Of a stretch of DNA of 64,000 bases, positions 1-8,999 are shown piece by piece. The DNA comes from Halobacillus campisalis (GTDB lineage Bacteria > Bacillota > Bacilli > Bacillales > Halobacillaceae). The number at the start of each line of letters is the position of its first letter. The stretch's first letter is position 1. A model generated the notes under the pieces. It saw only the letters and a program-made list of their open reading frames with translations. It did not search any database and had not been told where the DNA came from. The stretch covers positions 310,001 to 374,000 of the forward strand of contig NZ_JAPVRC010000001.1 of NCBI RefSeq assembly GCF_030345335.1. The letters are read 5' to 3'. The translations under genes and the position numbers were made by a program.

Positions 1-613
1 GCTTCATTTGTTCTTCTAAGTTTTTAGTTAGAGACTTGAAGTGATCGGTCAATTGGGAATAGAAATGAGTGTGAAATATTTTTTGTAAAATATCTTCCCT
101 TTCCTTACTATTCTCTGAGATAAGCTTCCGAAACTCACCTTGAGGGATCATTATCATTTTTCTGAATTGCTCATAGTCGAGGCGCAGCAGGTCTTCAATC
201 GTTTCATTGACCTCTTTGATTTTTGAAGCTAGGAGACGTTCTTCTTCGTCTTGGATCAAATATAGCTGAGCACGTGTCGGCTCCTCTTTCAAGCCTTCAC
301 CACGCTCCTTTTTCTTCCATTGCTTGGGCATCCGTTCAATACGGTATTGTTTGCCGCGAAGCATAAAAACGAAATTCACATAAGTCGTCTCGTCATCTTT
401 TGCAAAATGACTCTTCAATGTATCCTGATCGCGATCGGTGCCGCTCGCTCTCCCGTAGAGTGCAAAACACATCGCATCAAAAATTGTAGTTTTACCAGCG
501 CCGGTAGGGCCGGTTACTAAAAATATAGATTCACCCCCAAGCTGGGTGAAATCCACGACTTGCTTATATTTGTATGGGCCAAATGCGTTCATCGTCAAAT
601 GGATGGCTTTCAT
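1..613 (-). CDS. sbcC: SbcC, nuclease complex ATPase subunit (N-terminal part)
   Basis: The gene starts with ATG at 613 and runs off the left edge, so about the first 204 residues are seen. SbcC is the SMC-like ATPase partner of SbcD in a complex that cleaves hairpins and trims double-strand-break ends. The N-terminus shows the Rad50/SbcC pattern 'MNAFGPY', a Walker A loop GPTGAGKTT near residue 35, and the start of a charged helical region leading to the coiled coil. It begins one base after the sbcD stop codon, so the two are almost certainly co-translated. The C-terminal ATPase half and zinc hook lie outside the window. Confidence 0.95.
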   Translation of the reverse strand, partial: MKAIHLTMNAFGPYKYKQVVDFTQLGGESIFLVTGPTGAGKTTIFDAMCFALYGRASGTDRDQDTLKSHFAKDDETTYVNFVFMLRGKQYRIERMPKQWKKKERGEGLKEEPTRAQLYLIQDEEERLLASKIKEVNETIEDLLRLDYEQFRKMIMIPQGEFRKLISENSKEREDILQKIFHTHFYSQLTDHFKSLTKNLEEQMK

Positions 614-614
614 G

Positions 615-1769
615 CTATTTCCCCCTTTCTGCCGCTCTCACATCTTCAATCGCGGTCTGGATCAATTGCTTCCTTTGTTCAGGCAGCTCATCTCCTTTAA
701 TATCTTCGTAAAAAGCTGAAAATAACTCGAGAGGACTTTGTTTTTGTCTTGATTGCAGCTGCTGCACCTTTTCTTTTTGATTAGATGCAGTGAAAGAGGC
801 CCTCTCTAAATGAAGGATATTAGGATACACTTTTCTCAGTTTTCCCATTGGATCAAGGATTTGACCATCATCTAGAAGACGTATGTGCAAATAGTTCTCG
901 TCACTTTTCGCACTGCCGCCTGACATCAGTTCATCAAAATAGCCCTCTACCACTTCAAAGTCACGCTTAGGTAGTAAAGGGATTTGTTCGAAAGTGAAAT
1001 CATCGCGATCTTTCAATTCTACAAGAGTCACTGATTTGTTATGGTTCACTTCCGAAAAGGAATACTTCAAGATAGAACCACTGTATCTGACGGCTTCTCT
1101 TTTGATTCTTTGTGCCTGATGTAAATGACCTAAAGCTACATATGAGAAGTCTTCAAACAATGACGCATCCACATATGGACTTCCGCCTATCATCGAAAGG
1201 CGTTCTTCAGATTCAGATTCCATTCCTCCGGCAATGAAGGCATGTCCGACCCAAATATGACGTTCGTTTCTATCATATTTCTCCATAATGAATTCAATCA
1301 GCCGCTCCGCTGCCTGCTGATGACTTTTTATAGAATCATCTTTAAGCATGTAAGCGACTTCTGCGGGTTCCACATAAGGGATTAGATGAAAGTGAACAGG
1401 ACCATATTCGTCTTCAAACGACACGGGTTCGTAGTTACTAGATAGCTTCGTATCCAAATAAAACCCTTGTTTGCGAAATAGCTGCGCACCGAACTCCAGT
1501 CTGTCAGGGCTGTCGTGATTCCCAGAAATCGCGAGAACGGGAATTTGTAAATCGTTGATTAACTTAGTCAATGTTTTGTTCAATAAGTCAACGGCCTGCT
1601 TAGGAGGGATAGATCTGTCGTATAAGTCACCTGCTATCACTACGGCATCAGGCTGTGTGTCTTTTACTATATCTATAAACTGATCCAGAATATAAGCTTG
1701 ATCATCTGTCATATAAACGTTGTTGACGATTTTACCAAGGTGCCAATCGGCTGTATGTAAAATTCTCAT
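615..1769 (-). CDS. sbcD: SbcD, exonuclease subunit
   Basis: 384 residues, usual length for SbcD, the Mn-dependent phosphodiesterase of the SbcCD double-strand-break/hairpin nuclease. Calcineurin-like metal motifs are all visible in order: DWHLG near residue 8, GDLYD near 47, GNHD near 83, the GH of GHAFIAGG and GHLHQ. The C-terminal third is the SbcD capping domain. It lies immediately upstream of sbcC, forming the standard two-gene unit. ATG start, no truncation seen. Confidence 0.97.
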   Translation of the reverse strand: MRILHTADWHLGKIVNNVYMTDDQAYILDQFIDIVKDTQPDAVVIAGDLYDRSIPPKQAVDLLNKTLTKLINDLQIPVLAISGNHDSPDRLEFGAQLFRKQGFYLDTKLSSNYEPVSFEDEYGPVHFHLIPYVEPAEVAYMLKDDSIKSHQQAAERLIEFIMEKYDRNERHIWVGHAFIAGGMESESEERLSMIGGSPYVDASLFEDFSYVALGHLHQAQRIKREAVRYSGSILKYSFSEVNHNKSVTLVELKDRDDFTFEQIPLLPKRDFEVVEGYFDELMSGGSAKSDENYLHIRLLDDGQILDPMGKLRKVYPNILHLERASFTASNQKEKVQQLQSRQKQSPLELFSAFYEDIKGDELPEQRKQLIQTAIEDVRAAERGK

Positions 1770-1841
1770 AAATACCCTACTTTCTCTCTAAAACTCTTAC
1801 TTACCATTATACTAGATTTTATTGCACCTGGAAAAAATAAA

Positions 1842-1863
1842 AGATACCTGTGAGAAGGTATCT
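1842..1863 (-). terminator. Intrinsic terminator after the YozE-like gene
   Basis: Inverted repeat AGATACCT / AGGTATCT with a 6-nt loop, followed on the minus strand by a TTTTATTTTTT run. It separates the YozE-like gene from sbcD, which therefore probably has its own promoter. Confidence 0.7.
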
Positions 1864-1869
1864 TCATAG

Positions 1870-2088
1870 TTAATTTTCTTCGATTTGGTAAGCGTCATAT
1901 AAACGATCAAATACTGCAAGCGCATTAGGAAATGGCACATTCCACTCCAAATAACTGCTGATTTCATCATAAGATTTTGCCTGTTTAGGAAAACTATGAT
2001 CTTCAAACATCCAATCCGCCAGCTGTCTTTCATCATCTATTTGTTTGTTGCCCCTGTATCTCATCATGTAATGGTAGAACGATCTCAC
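1870..2088 (-). CDS. YozE family (SAM-like fold) small protein
   Basis: 72 residues. The pattern 'SFYHYMMRYRG', 'LADWMFED' and 'FPKQAKSYDEISSYLE' matches the YozE/UPF0346 family of short helical, sterile-alpha-motif-like proteins of Firmicutes, whose role is unknown. I use the GTG start because an AGGGG Shine-Dalgarno lies seven bases upstream. It sits between tatC and sbcD and ends at its own terminator. No function can be inferred from the neighbours. Confidence 0.85.
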   Translation of the reverse strand: MRSFYHYMMRYRGNKQIDDERQLADWMFEDHSFPKQAKSYDEISSYLEWNVPFPNALAVFDRLYDAYQIEEN

Positions 2089-2172
2089 TACAGATCCCCT
2101 CCCTGCAGTCTCTTTTGTATAGTTTTAACATGTTTACGTTGTTATAGCAAAAGTTAGTCTTTCACGATAAAT

Positions 2173-2934
2173 CTAGCTTTCACTGTCTTCCATGAATTCC
2201 CTGTGCGCTTTAAGTTTTTTACGATAAACGATACGGGAAAGGATTATACTTACTTCGTATAAAATAATGAGTGGAATTGCAACTACGATCTGCAAAATGA
2301 AATCCGGCGGTGAAATCATCGTTCCAATAATGATCAATACGAAATATGCATATTTTCGTATTTTAACGAGAAGCTCTGGATTCAGAATTCCGAGGCTTGT
2401 CAGAAACATGACAAATATCGGGATTTCAAAGAGTAGAGCAAACGGAATGGTCACTCTAAAGACGAACCGGAAATAACGTTCCACAGTAAACAGTTCATTG
2501 AACATGCCGTCGTTCAGTGAAAGTAAGAAGGGTAAAATCAGCTGCACAAAAACGGTGTAACCGAAAGCTAATCCGGACACAAACAACAAAAATATGGCAG
2601 GTATGTAAGCCAGTGACACTTTCGTTTCTTTTGGAGTGAGGGCCGGCTTGATAAATAACCATAGCTGCAAACTTAACATAGGCAGAGAGCCAATAAGAGC
2701 TATGATGCTTGCAAGCGTGAAATAAATCCAAATGATTTCACCAGGGCTTGTCACGCTGAGTTTTATAGGGATGTCCGATTCAAGAAAGCTGTAGATTTCA
2801 CGAATGTAGACGAACCCTGCGATAAAAAATATGATGAATGATGCAAGCGACCAAATGATCCGTCTTCTCAGTTCTGTTAAATGATCGGTTATATTCATTT
2901 CCAGGTCGTGATTGGAATTACTGTTATCTGACAT
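2173..2934 (-). CDS. tatC: TatC, twin-arginine translocase receptor subunit
   Basis: 253 residues, the usual length. TatC is the six-helix membrane receptor that binds twin-arginine signal peptides of folded exported proteins and assembles with TatA. The N-terminal signature HLTELRRRII lies around residue 18, followed by hydrophobic segments consistent with six helices and the conserved FE-P loop ('LLFEIPIFVMF'). Upstream are two tatA genes on the same strand, separated by a strong hairpin. The Rieske protein QcrA encoded at 45938-46435 carries a twin-arginine signal and is a likely client. Confidence 0.97.
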   Translation of the reverse strand: MSDNSNSNHDLEMNITDHLTELRRRIIWSLASFIIFFIAGFVYIREIYSFLESDIPIKLSVTSPGEIIWIYFTLASIIALIGSLPMLSLQLWLFIKPALTPKETKVSLAYIPAIFLLFVSGLAFGYTVFVQLILPFLLSLNDGMFNELFTVERYFRFVFRVTIPFALLFEIPIFVMFLTSLGILNPELLVKIRKYAYFVLIIIGTMISPPDFILQIVVAIPLIILYEVSIILSRIVYRKKLKAHREFMEDSES

Positions 2935-2971
2935 GATCTACATCCTCCCAGGCTATAGTTAGCGGCCTGAC

Positions 2972-3011
2972 ATAAAGAAGATGTAAGGGAAGCCCCTTAC
3001 ATCTTCTTTAT
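2972..3011 (-). other. 18-bp perfect hairpin between tatA and tatC
   Basis: Positions 2972-2989 pair perfectly with 2994-3011, leaving a 4-nt loop. The stem starts at the stop codon of the downstream tatA copy. On the minus strand it is not followed by a T-run, so it looks more like an mRNA-stabilising or processing stem, or a leaky terminator, than a full terminator. It could keep tatA message in excess of tatC. Confidence 0.75.
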
Positions 3012-3196
3012 TTACCTTTTTTGTCTTCTTTAGCAGAGGACTGCTCATCCGACATTAAATCACCAGTAGCTTTCTTAAATTCCTTTAAGGAACTGCCGAA
3101 CGCCTTCCCAATCTCAGGAAGTTTAGCGGGACCGAAAACGACTAAAGCGGTAATCAATATAAGTAAAAGACCTGGCACGCCAATACTCGATAGCAT
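3008..3196 (-). CDS. tatA: TatA-type translocase pore subunit (copy 2)
   Basis: 62 residues with the standard TatA layout: a short N-terminus, a transmembrane helix (residues about 4-20), the FGP hinge and the amphipathic helix '[10 protein letters not shown]...LKEFKKA', then a short charged tail. TatA oligomers make the protein-conducting element of the Tat pathway. It follows a second tatA copy by 23 bases and precedes tatC. The two TatA proteins share the core but differ in tail, so they may pair differently with clients. Assignment as TatA rather than TatB/E follows from the length and from Gram-positive systems lacking TatB. Confidence 0.93.
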   Translation of the reverse strand: MLSSIGVPGLLLILITALVVFGPAKLPEIGKAFGSSLKEFKKATGDLMSDEQSSAKEDKKGK

Positions 3197-3219
3197 GTTT
3201 CAACACTCCAGTATGATGA

Positions 3220-3435
3220 TTATTTTTGCTGGCTAGAGTTATTACCGTCTATGATATTTTTAGATTCTGACACTTCATCTTTTCCATCTTCGGTCAAATC
3301 ACGTGCAGATTTTTTGAATTCCCTCAAAGTCTCTCCTGTAGCTTTGCCTATTTCCGGGAGCTTTTTCGGTCCGAAAATCACTAGTGCAATGACAAGAATT
3401 AAAATTAATCCTGGTATACCGATGCTAGATAACAT
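3220..3435 (-). CDS. tatA: TatA-type translocase pore subunit (copy 1)
   Basis: 71 residues, same architecture as the adjacent copy: N-terminal helix, [12 protein letters not shown] hinge and amphipathic helix, then '[11 protein letters not shown]' and a longer polar tail ending in N, S and Q residues. The near-identity of the first 30 residues with the next gene suggests a local tandem duplication. It is the first gene of the tatA-tatA-tatC group and lies 73 bases after the mobA stop codon, so it may be read from the mobA transcript or its own promoter. Confidence 0.93.
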   Translation of the reverse strand: MLSSIGIPGLILILVIALVIFGPKKLPEIGKATGETLREFKKSARDLTEDGKDEVSESKNIIDGNNSSQQK

Positions 3436-3508
3436 AGAGTCACCTTCCTTTATATAAACATAAGCTTAAACGTTTACATGGTTCATATATCAATCTTTGT
3501 CTATCATA

Positions 3509-4141
3509 TCACGTTTGATGGCGGTTGTCTTTATCGATACTGGATTTTTCCAAATGAATCATCGCTTCTTCAAAGTCTTTTTTTGTATTCATATTGAAAA
3601 AATGCCAGGCAAGCGTTTCCTCTGACATACCGGTAAAGTCATGTACATACGTGACTCGACACCTCTCTTCTTCTAAAAGAGAGACCACTTTACGTTCTTC
3701 ACGGGAAATCAACTCCTCACAAAGTGGAGCAAGGCTTTGATGATATATGCCAGACAGCGGTTGAACACGGCCTCCATATACAGGGATGACCGCATCGGTA
3801 TAAGGGGTTATGTGTTGCTTTATAGCTTCTATTATTTGTGGGTCGATAAAAGGTGTATCACAGGCTGAAATCGTGACGTAACCTTCATCGGCCGCATCGA
3901 GGACGGCGTGGATTCCTCCTAGAGGTCCGTTGCCCGGATGCTGATCCTTTATGCATGGATAGGGTTCTACAGTGTAATTACAATTTACAAATACACGAGG
4001 GACAACCTTCTCCAACGTGTTAAATATCCTATCAAGCACCCTCTGACCACCAAGAGTCATTTGAGATTTATCTGTTCCCATCCTTGTAGAGCCGCCACCG
4101 GCAAGGACCGCGCCACAAATTTTCACATTGTTAACGCTCAT
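3509..4141 (-). CDS. mobA: MobA, molybdenum cofactor guanylyltransferase
   Basis: 210 residues. MobA attaches GMP to molybdopterin to make the MGD cofactor of DMSO-reductase-type enzymes. The nucleotidyltransferase signature LAGGGSTRMGTDKS is at residues 13-26, with 'GPLGGIHAVL' and 'CDTPF' following. Its start overlaps the dfrA stop by four bases, which implies translational coupling to a folate gene rather than to other moco genes. The Tat genes follow directly; many MGD enzymes are Tat substrates, so the proximity may be functional, but no molybdoenzyme is in the window. Confidence 0.92.
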   Translation of the reverse strand: MSVNNVKICGAVLAGGGSTRMGTDKSQMTLGGQRVLDRIFNTLEKVVPRVFVNCNYTVEPYPCIKDQHPGNGPLGGIHAVLDAADEGYVTISACDTPFIDPQIIEAIKQHITPYTDAVIPVYGGRVQPLSGIYHQSLAPLCEELISREERKVVSLLEEERCRVTYVHDFTGMSEETLAWHFFNMNTKKDFEEAMIHLEKSSIDKDNRHQT

Positions 4142-4632
4142 AATCTCACACGGTCGTAAATGCGGAAATAATAATCATAAGGATTTTTCTCGTCCTTGAT
4201 GCCTTTCTTCTCCTCCACTAAATGCCAATCCGCTTCCTCATATTCAGGGAAGAAAGTATCTCCTTCGAACTCATGGTCAATATACGTCATATACATCCGA
4301 TCGGCGAAAGGCTGCATTTTCTCAAATAATACGCTGCCTCCTATGACAAACCATTCAACGTCAGGGTAAGATTCATTTAAACGGATAATATCATCTATCG
4401 AATGAATGATTTCGCAGTCTTCCACTTCATAGTTTTCATCTGATGTCAAAATAATATGTTTCCGTTCTGGAAGGGGCTTCCCGAACGACTCGAAAGTCTT
4501 TCTCCCCATAATAATCGTCTGCCCCCAGGTCGTATCTTTAAAAAATTTAAAATCCCGAGGGATATGCCAAGGCAAATCATTGTCTTTTCCTATCAAACGA
4601 TTCTTATCCATTGCAAACACAAAAGAAATCAT
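4138..4632 (-). CDS. dfrA: Dihydrofolate reductase
   Basis: 164 residues, standard chromosomal DHFR length. It reduces dihydrofolate to tetrahydrofolate with NADPH, regenerating the cofactor oxidised by thymidylate synthase. The N-terminus shows 'AMDKNRLIGKDNDLPWHIP' with the substrate-site region, followed by the NADPH-binding 'MGRKTFESFG' and 'VIGGSVLF'. It lies 38 bases downstream of thyA, the common thyA-dfrA pairing, and overlaps mobA by four bases. Confidence 0.97.
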   Translation of the reverse strand: MISFVFAMDKNRLIGKDNDLPWHIPRDFKFFKDTTWGQTIIMGRKTFESFGKPLPERKHIILTSDENYEVEDCEIIHSIDDIIRLNESYPDVEWFVIGGSVLFEKMQPFADRMYMTYIDHEFEGDTFFPEYEEADWHLVEEKKGIKDEKNPYDYYFRIYDRVRL

Positions 4633-4670
4633 AACCTCACCTCTCTACTAATATCTTTTTTATAACAAGT

Positions 4671-5627
4671 TTACACGGCTACTGGAGCTTTTATCCCGGG
4701 ATGTGGGTCATAGCCTTCTAATTTAATATCTCCCACTTCAAAATCGAACAAGCTCTCGATTTCTTTATTCAATAATAATTCTGGAGATTCTTTCGGTGTT
4801 CTCGACAGCTGCTTTTCTATTTGTTCGATATGGTTTGAGTAGATGTGGGCATCTCCTAGCGTGTGAACGAATTCACCTACCTCCAAACCACATTCCTTCG
4901 CAATCAAATGGGTAAGAAGCGCATAGCTTGCAATATTAAAAGGTACGCCAAGAAAAATATCAGCACTTCGTTGGTACAACTGACAGGACAACTTCCCATC
5001 AGCTACATAAAACTGGAACATCATATGACACGGAGGTAAAGCCATATTGGAAGGCACATCCTCTGGATTCCAGGCTGTAACAATGTGCCTTCTCGAATCG
5101 GGATTATGTTTAATGTTGTAAATAACATCCTTAAGCTGATCGATGGTGTCACCGCGCGTTGTCTCCCAAGCTCTCCACTGTTTGCCATAGACTGATCCCA
5201 GGTCACCAAAACGCTCGCAGAAACTGTCATCATGCAAAACTTTTTCTTTGAATGCAGCCATTTCTTTATCATAGGAAGCTTTGAATTCTTCATCCTGCTG
5301 ACTGCGCCTGCCAAAATCGGTCATGTCCGGTCCTTCGTATTCGGAGCTTTCGATATATGATTGAAAGGCCCATTCATTCCATATGTTATTGTTGTGCTCC
5401 AACAGGTAACGGATATTCGTATCTCCTTTGATAAACCATAAAAGTTCGCTCACGATTAATCGAAAGGGTATTCTTTTAGTCGTCAGTAAAGGAAATCCCT
5501 CTTGTAAATCAAAGCGCATTTGATATCCGAACAAAGAATACGTTCCTGTACCGGTACGGTCACCCTTGACCGATCCTTTATTCAGCACTTCTTTACATAA
5601 TTCTAAGTATGTTTGTTCATTGTTCAT
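4671..5627 (-). CDS. thyA: Thymidylate synthase (ThyA type)
   Basis: 318 residues. It converts dUMP to dTMP using methylenetetrahydrofolate. Key parts: '[13 protein letters not shown]' near residue 21, catalytic cysteine in ALPPCHMM near 202, and '[17 protein letters not shown]'. It is longer than the 264-residue E. coli-type enzyme because of an insertion around residues 85-135, as in other Firmicutes ThyA of about 318 residues. Folate-using neighbours dfrA and fhs support the role. Confidence 0.97.
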   Translation of the reverse strand: MNNEQTYLELCKEVLNKGSVKGDRTGTGTYSLFGYQMRFDLQEGFPLLTTKRIPFRLIVSELLWFIKGDTNIRYLLEHNNNIWNEWAFQSYIESSEYEGPDMTDFGRRSQQDEEFKASYDKEMAAFKEKVLHDDSFCERFGDLGSVYGKQWRAWETTRGDTIDQLKDVIYNIKHNPDSRRHIVTAWNPEDVPSNMALPPCHMMFQFYVADGKLSCQLYQRSADIFLGVPFNIASYALLTHLIAKECGLEVGEFVHTLGDAHIYSNHIEQIEKQLSRTPKESPELLLNKEIESLFDFEVGDIKLEGYDPHPGIKAPVAV

Positions 5628-5646
5628 AGAGCTTCACCAGCTTTCT

Positions 5647-6246
5647 CTAAATTCCCTCTGTGTTCCATTCTTCAAAAAATTGCTCTAAATAATTTAACAT
5701 ATATTTGTGCCGTTTGTCTGCTTCCTTCTTTGCAAAAGGAGTGTGCACGTTGGATGATAATGTGAGCAGTTTATCATAAAAATGTTGAATGGATGTGGAG
5801 CTTTGATCACTGTGTAACAGCTGTTTATGACTACCTCCATAAGCAAATGTCCGGGCGATTCCGATTGCACCGAGAGCGTCAAGCCGGTCGGCATCCTGGA
5901 CAATCTTTCCTTCTAGCGTTTCTGGTACAGTGCCTTTTGAGAAGGAAACATCTTGAATGGCAGCGAAAATATCATTTATCTTCTGTTCGTTTAATTGAAG
6001 AGTGAGAAGGAAGTCCCTCAGTTCTTCTAAGGCGGTTTCAGGATGATCGAACAATTTCGCATCACCTATATCGTGGAGCCAGCCTGCTGCCTCTGCTACA
6101 AAAAGATCGGCTCCTTCATCATGTGCAATAGCAAGCGACCATTTGGCGACACGATCCATATGATAATAGTCGTGGCCGGTAGGGTCTTCAGCAAAGTGCT
6201 CATGAACTAGTTTCTTTATAGCCTGGATGACGTTTTTCTGATTCAT
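5647..6246 (-). CDS. HD-domain phosphohydrolase, YpgQ-like
   Basis: 199 residues with an HD metal-binding set: H25/H29 in GHDYYHMDRV, H58-D59 in GWLHDIGD, and a distal Asp in 'VQDADRLDALGAIGI'. This pattern and length match the YpgQ/YedJ group of HD hydrolases, for which nucleotide pyrophosphatase activity has been reported in Bacillus. The exact substrate is inferred only. It ends 19 bases before thyA, so a dNTP-related role would fit its place in the folate/dTMP cluster. Confidence 0.85.
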   Translation of the reverse strand: MNQKNVIQAIKKLVHEHFAEDPTGHDYYHMDRVAKWSLAIAHDEGADLFVAEAAGWLHDIGDAKLFDHPETALEELRDFLLTLQLNEQKINDIFAAIQDVSFSKGTVPETLEGKIVQDADRLDALGAIGIARTFAYGGSHKQLLHSDQSSTSIQHFYDKLLTLSSNVHTPFAKKEADKRHKYMLNYLEQFFEEWNTEGI

Positions 6247-6256
6247 TCTAACACCT

Positions 6257-7111
6257 CTAAAATTGAAAAAGATCCATTTGTCTCGGGTTTAAATCTTCAT
6301 ATTCGATTTGGAGCAGTTCTTGCATTTGTTTAGCGTTATCTGCCGCATCTCCTCCTGAATTATTATTGAACAGCAGCGTTACTTCAGGTGTGATTGCTTG
6401 CAGTCTATCTACTCTTTCCTTCCATTCTTTCAGTTCTTGTTCATTATACCTGTATAAGAACCTCACCTTACGCCAGTCTTTTCTTCCATTCTTGTTCCAT
6501 CCATGTACGTTTCTTCCATGAAAACGCACCAGTGTCTGTGTAGCATGAGTAGGTACCTCCACTAATGGGACAGAGCCTTCCCCTGCTTGAGGTTCATCAC
6601 ATATCGTATGAATCCATTGCTGGTCCTTCATAAAATCCAAAGTTTGATTTTTATATTTATCCGTAAACCAAGACCGGTTGCGGAATTCTAAGGCAAGCGG
6701 ATAAGGTTCGAGCCAATCTTTAATCAGCCTCAGCTTTTGAATGTGTTCTTTACGCACATCAAACCATGGCGGGAATTGAAACAGAAGAGCTTGTACCTTA
6801 TTCGCTTCCACCACAGGCTGGATTGATTCTTCATATCTTTTGATGAGATCCTTCGCTTCTTGGACTGTTCTCGTTTCACGGTCATGGCCGGTCAACTGTT
6901 GGAACGCTTTGATGACAAAAGAGAAGTTATCCGGCGTTTGTTTCAGCCACTTTTCATAATGGGTGACCGGCTGGATAGCATAAAATGCAGTATCTACCTC
7001 AACGACTGGAAAATGAGAGGCATATACGGATAGTTTTTCATCTGGTTTAGTTTGGTCAGGGTACAGAGTAGCATGATCTCCCCAGCCCGTTAACCCGATA
7101 CGAATGCTCAA
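6257..7111 (-). CDS. DUF72 (YecE-like) family protein
   Basis: 284 residues. The N-terminus 'IGLTGWGDH' and the internal 'YASHFPVVEVDTAFYAI', 'FQFPPWF', 'LEFRNRSWF' and 'LFNNNSGGDAADNA' are hallmarks of the DUF72 family, predicted TIM-barrel proteins of unknown activity. It is ten bases upstream of the HD gene and 49 downstream of fhs on the same strand. The conserved acidic and aromatic residues suggest an enzyme, but no reaction can be assigned. Confidence 0.88.
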   Translation of the reverse strand: MSIRIGLTGWGDHATLYPDQTKPDEKLSVYASHFPVVEVDTAFYAIQPVTHYEKWLKQTPDNFSFVIKAFQQLTGHDRETRTVQEAKDLIKRYEESIQPVVEANKVQALLFQFPPWFDVRKEHIQKLRLIKDWLEPYPLALEFRNRSWFTDKYKNQTLDFMKDQQWIHTICDEPQAGEGSVPLVEVPTHATQTLVRFHGRNVHGWNKNGRKDWRKVRFLYRYNEQELKEWKERVDRLQAITPEVTLLFNNNSGGDAADNAKQMQELLQIEYEDLNPRQMDLFQF

Positions 7112-7160
7112 TAGTTATCCTCCTCTCCCGATAAAGGATGCGAAATAGCAGCTTACGCGG

Positions 7161-8831
7161 TTAGAATAATCCGGTTATCGTGCCATCTTCTGTTACATCC
7201 ATATTTAATGCAGCCGGCTTTTTCGGCAAGCCGGGCATAGTCATCACTTCCCCCGTTAAAGCAACGATGAAACCTGCCCCTGCAGACACTTTTAATTCTC
7301 TCACTGTAACTGTAAATCCTTGAGGACGTCCATACAGTCCAGGCTCATCTGAAAGAGAGTACTGTGTTTTTGCCATACAGACAGGCAATTGATCATGTCC
7401 GTGCTTGTTCAACAGTGCCAATTGTTTCTTAGCCTTTGAGGTATATTCTACATGGCCGGCGCCATATATTTTCACGGCCACTTTATGAATTTTTTCTTCT
7501 GTAGAATCCTGTAGATCATAAGTATAAGTAAATTTTCCCGATTTAGACTCGCAGCACTTCATCACTTTTTCAGCTAGATCAAGCCCGCCTTCTCCCCCTT
7601 TAGTAAACACTTCGGTTAAGGAAGACGCGACGCCTTGATCGTCACACCAATCCTTCAACCACTGAATTTCCTTATGAGTATCAGTAGGAAAACGATTGAT
7701 AGCTATGACGTATGGAAGATTGAATTGATCTATGGTTTCCATATGCTTCTTAAGATTGGCCACTCCCCGAGTAAGAGAGTCTAAATCCTCCTTGTCCAAC
7801 TGACTCTTTTCTACACCTCCATGCATCTTTAAGGCTCTAATAGTAGCCACGATAACGACGGCACTCGGTTCGAATTGACCGGCGCGTGTTTTGATATTTA
7901 AAAACTTCTCAGCCCCTAAATCTGCTCCAAAACCTGCTTCTGTAACTACATAGTCCCCTAGTCTCGCAGCTGTTTTTGTTGCAATCAGACTATTGCAGCC
8001 ATGAGCGATATTCGCAAAAGGTCCGCCATGGATGATGGCTGGCGTATTTTCCAGCGTTTGAACAAGATTAGGCTTCATGGCCTTGTGAAGCAATAAAGTA
8101 AGTGCACCTTCAAACCCCAGCTGTTTGACCGTTATCTGTTCTTTATTGTAGGTGTAACCGATGACGATGCGCGATAATCTAGCTTTTAAATCTTGCAAAT
8201 CACTGGCTAAACAAAGAACCGCCATAATTTCAGAAGCTACAGTAATAGTGAAGCCATCTTCCCTCGGCACCCCCTTCGCAGGCCCCCCGAGGCCGACGAC
8301 CACTTCACGCAGTGCCCGGTCGTTCATATCCAGTACTCGCTTCCATTCCACTCTACGCGGATCAATTTGCAAGTCGTTTCCTTGGTGGATATGATTATCG
8401 ATGAAGGCTGCCAGTGCATTGTTGGCTGCTGTTATCGCATGAAGATCACCGGTGAAATGCAAGTTAATATCTTGCATAGGAACAACCTGGGCATAACCAC
8501 CTCCAGCCGCTCCCCCCTTCAGTCCCATCGTAGGTCCAAGAGAAGGCTCGCGCAGAGCAATTACTGCTTTTTTATCTAATAAATTTAAAGCCTGTCCCAG
8601 TCCTACAGTGACTGTAGATTTTCCTTCTCCCGCCGGAGTCGGGTTAATTGATGTAGTCAATATGATTTTTCCGTCATTTTTATCAAGGAATTTATCCAAA
8701 ATGTGTTGTGAAAGTTTGGCTTTATCATGGCCATACGGCTCCCATTCATCTGAAGTTAACGATAGGTTCTCTGCGATGTTTTTAATGGGTTTAATACGTG
8801 CTTCTAAGGCGATTTCAATATCAGATTTCAA
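7161..8831 (-). CDS. fhs: Formate-tetrahydrofolate ligase
   Basis: 556 residues, the usual length. It makes 10-formyl-THF from formate, ATP and THF. Visible features are the ATP loop TPAGEGKST near residue 66, '[23 protein letters not shown]' spread over about 96-118, and '[13 protein letters not shown]'. I choose a TTG start at 8831 (giving M-K-S-D-I-E) because AAGGAG lies nine bases upstream; a TTG three codons earlier would abut that site. It heads the probable folate cluster with thyA and dfrA, and is divergent from the riboswitch-controlled yhhQ. Confidence 0.95.
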   Translation of the reverse strand: MKSDIEIALEARIKPIKNIAENLSLTSDEWEPYGHDKAKLSQHILDKFLDKNDGKIILTTSINPTPAGEGKSTVTVGLGQALNLLDKKAVIALREPSLGPTMGLKGGAAGGGYAQVVPMQDINLHFTGDLHAITAANNALAAFIDNHIHQGNDLQIDPRRVEWKRVLDMNDRALREVVVGLGGPAKGVPREDGFTITVASEIMAVLCLASDLQDLKARLSRIVIGYTYNKEQITVKQLGFEGALTLLLHKAMKPNLVQTLENTPAIIHGGPFANIAHGCNSLIATKTAARLGDYVVTEAGFGADLGAEKFLNIKTRAGQFEPSAVVIVATIRALKMHGGVEKSQLDKEDLDSLTRGVANLKKHMETIDQFNLPYVIAINRFPTDTHKEIQWLKDWCDDQGVASSLTEVFTKGGEGGLDLAEKVMKCCESKSGKFTYTYDLQDSTEEKIHKVAVKIYGAGHVEYTSKAKKQLALLNKHGHDQLPVCMAKTQYSLSDEPGLYGRPQGFTVTVRELKVSAGAGFIVALTGEVMTMPGLPKKPAALNMDVTEDGTITGLF

Positions 8832-8910
8832 TGCAAACAACTCCTTCAGCGATCCTGTTAATACTATTGTACCTAAATGACCATCGTTCTAGTATGATTA
8901 TATAATTCTA

Positions 8911-8939
8911 TTGAAAGTCAATACAAATCCCCGTATAAT
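8911..8939 (+). promoter_or_regulatory. Sigma-A promoter of the yhhQ unit
   Basis: TTGAAA at 8911-8916 and TATAAT at 8934-8939 with 17 bases between them. The transcript would begin just before the riboswitch. Confidence 0.85.
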
Positions 8940-8952
8940 TAATGGCTGTTGT

Positions 8953-8996
8953 CACGCGGTTCGTAAACTCCCGCGTTATCAAAACTAAGGAGGAAA
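8953..8996 (+). promoter_or_regulatory. preQ1-I riboswitch
   Basis: Stem P1 is CGCGG (8955-8959) paired with CCGCG (8971-8975). The loop reads TTCGTAAACTC and an A-rich tail AAAACTAAGGAGG follows, where the CTAAGG segment can form the pseudoknot with the CTCC part of the loop. This matches the preQ1-I consensus (GGTTC, CCC, A-tail, CTAAGGAGG). The tail is the Shine-Dalgarno of the next gene at 9000, so ligand binding should block translation. Confidence 0.88.
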
Positions 8997-8999
8997 AAA

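Noticed and set aside
1812-2036. 74-residue frame overlapping the YozE-like gene
   Set aside because: Another frame over a well-supported gene, without a good start site.
2935-3011. Hairpin before tatC as a full terminator
   Set aside because: The stem is strong but the minus-strand sequence after it (ATGTCAGG) lacks a T-run, so it is listed as a hairpin instead.
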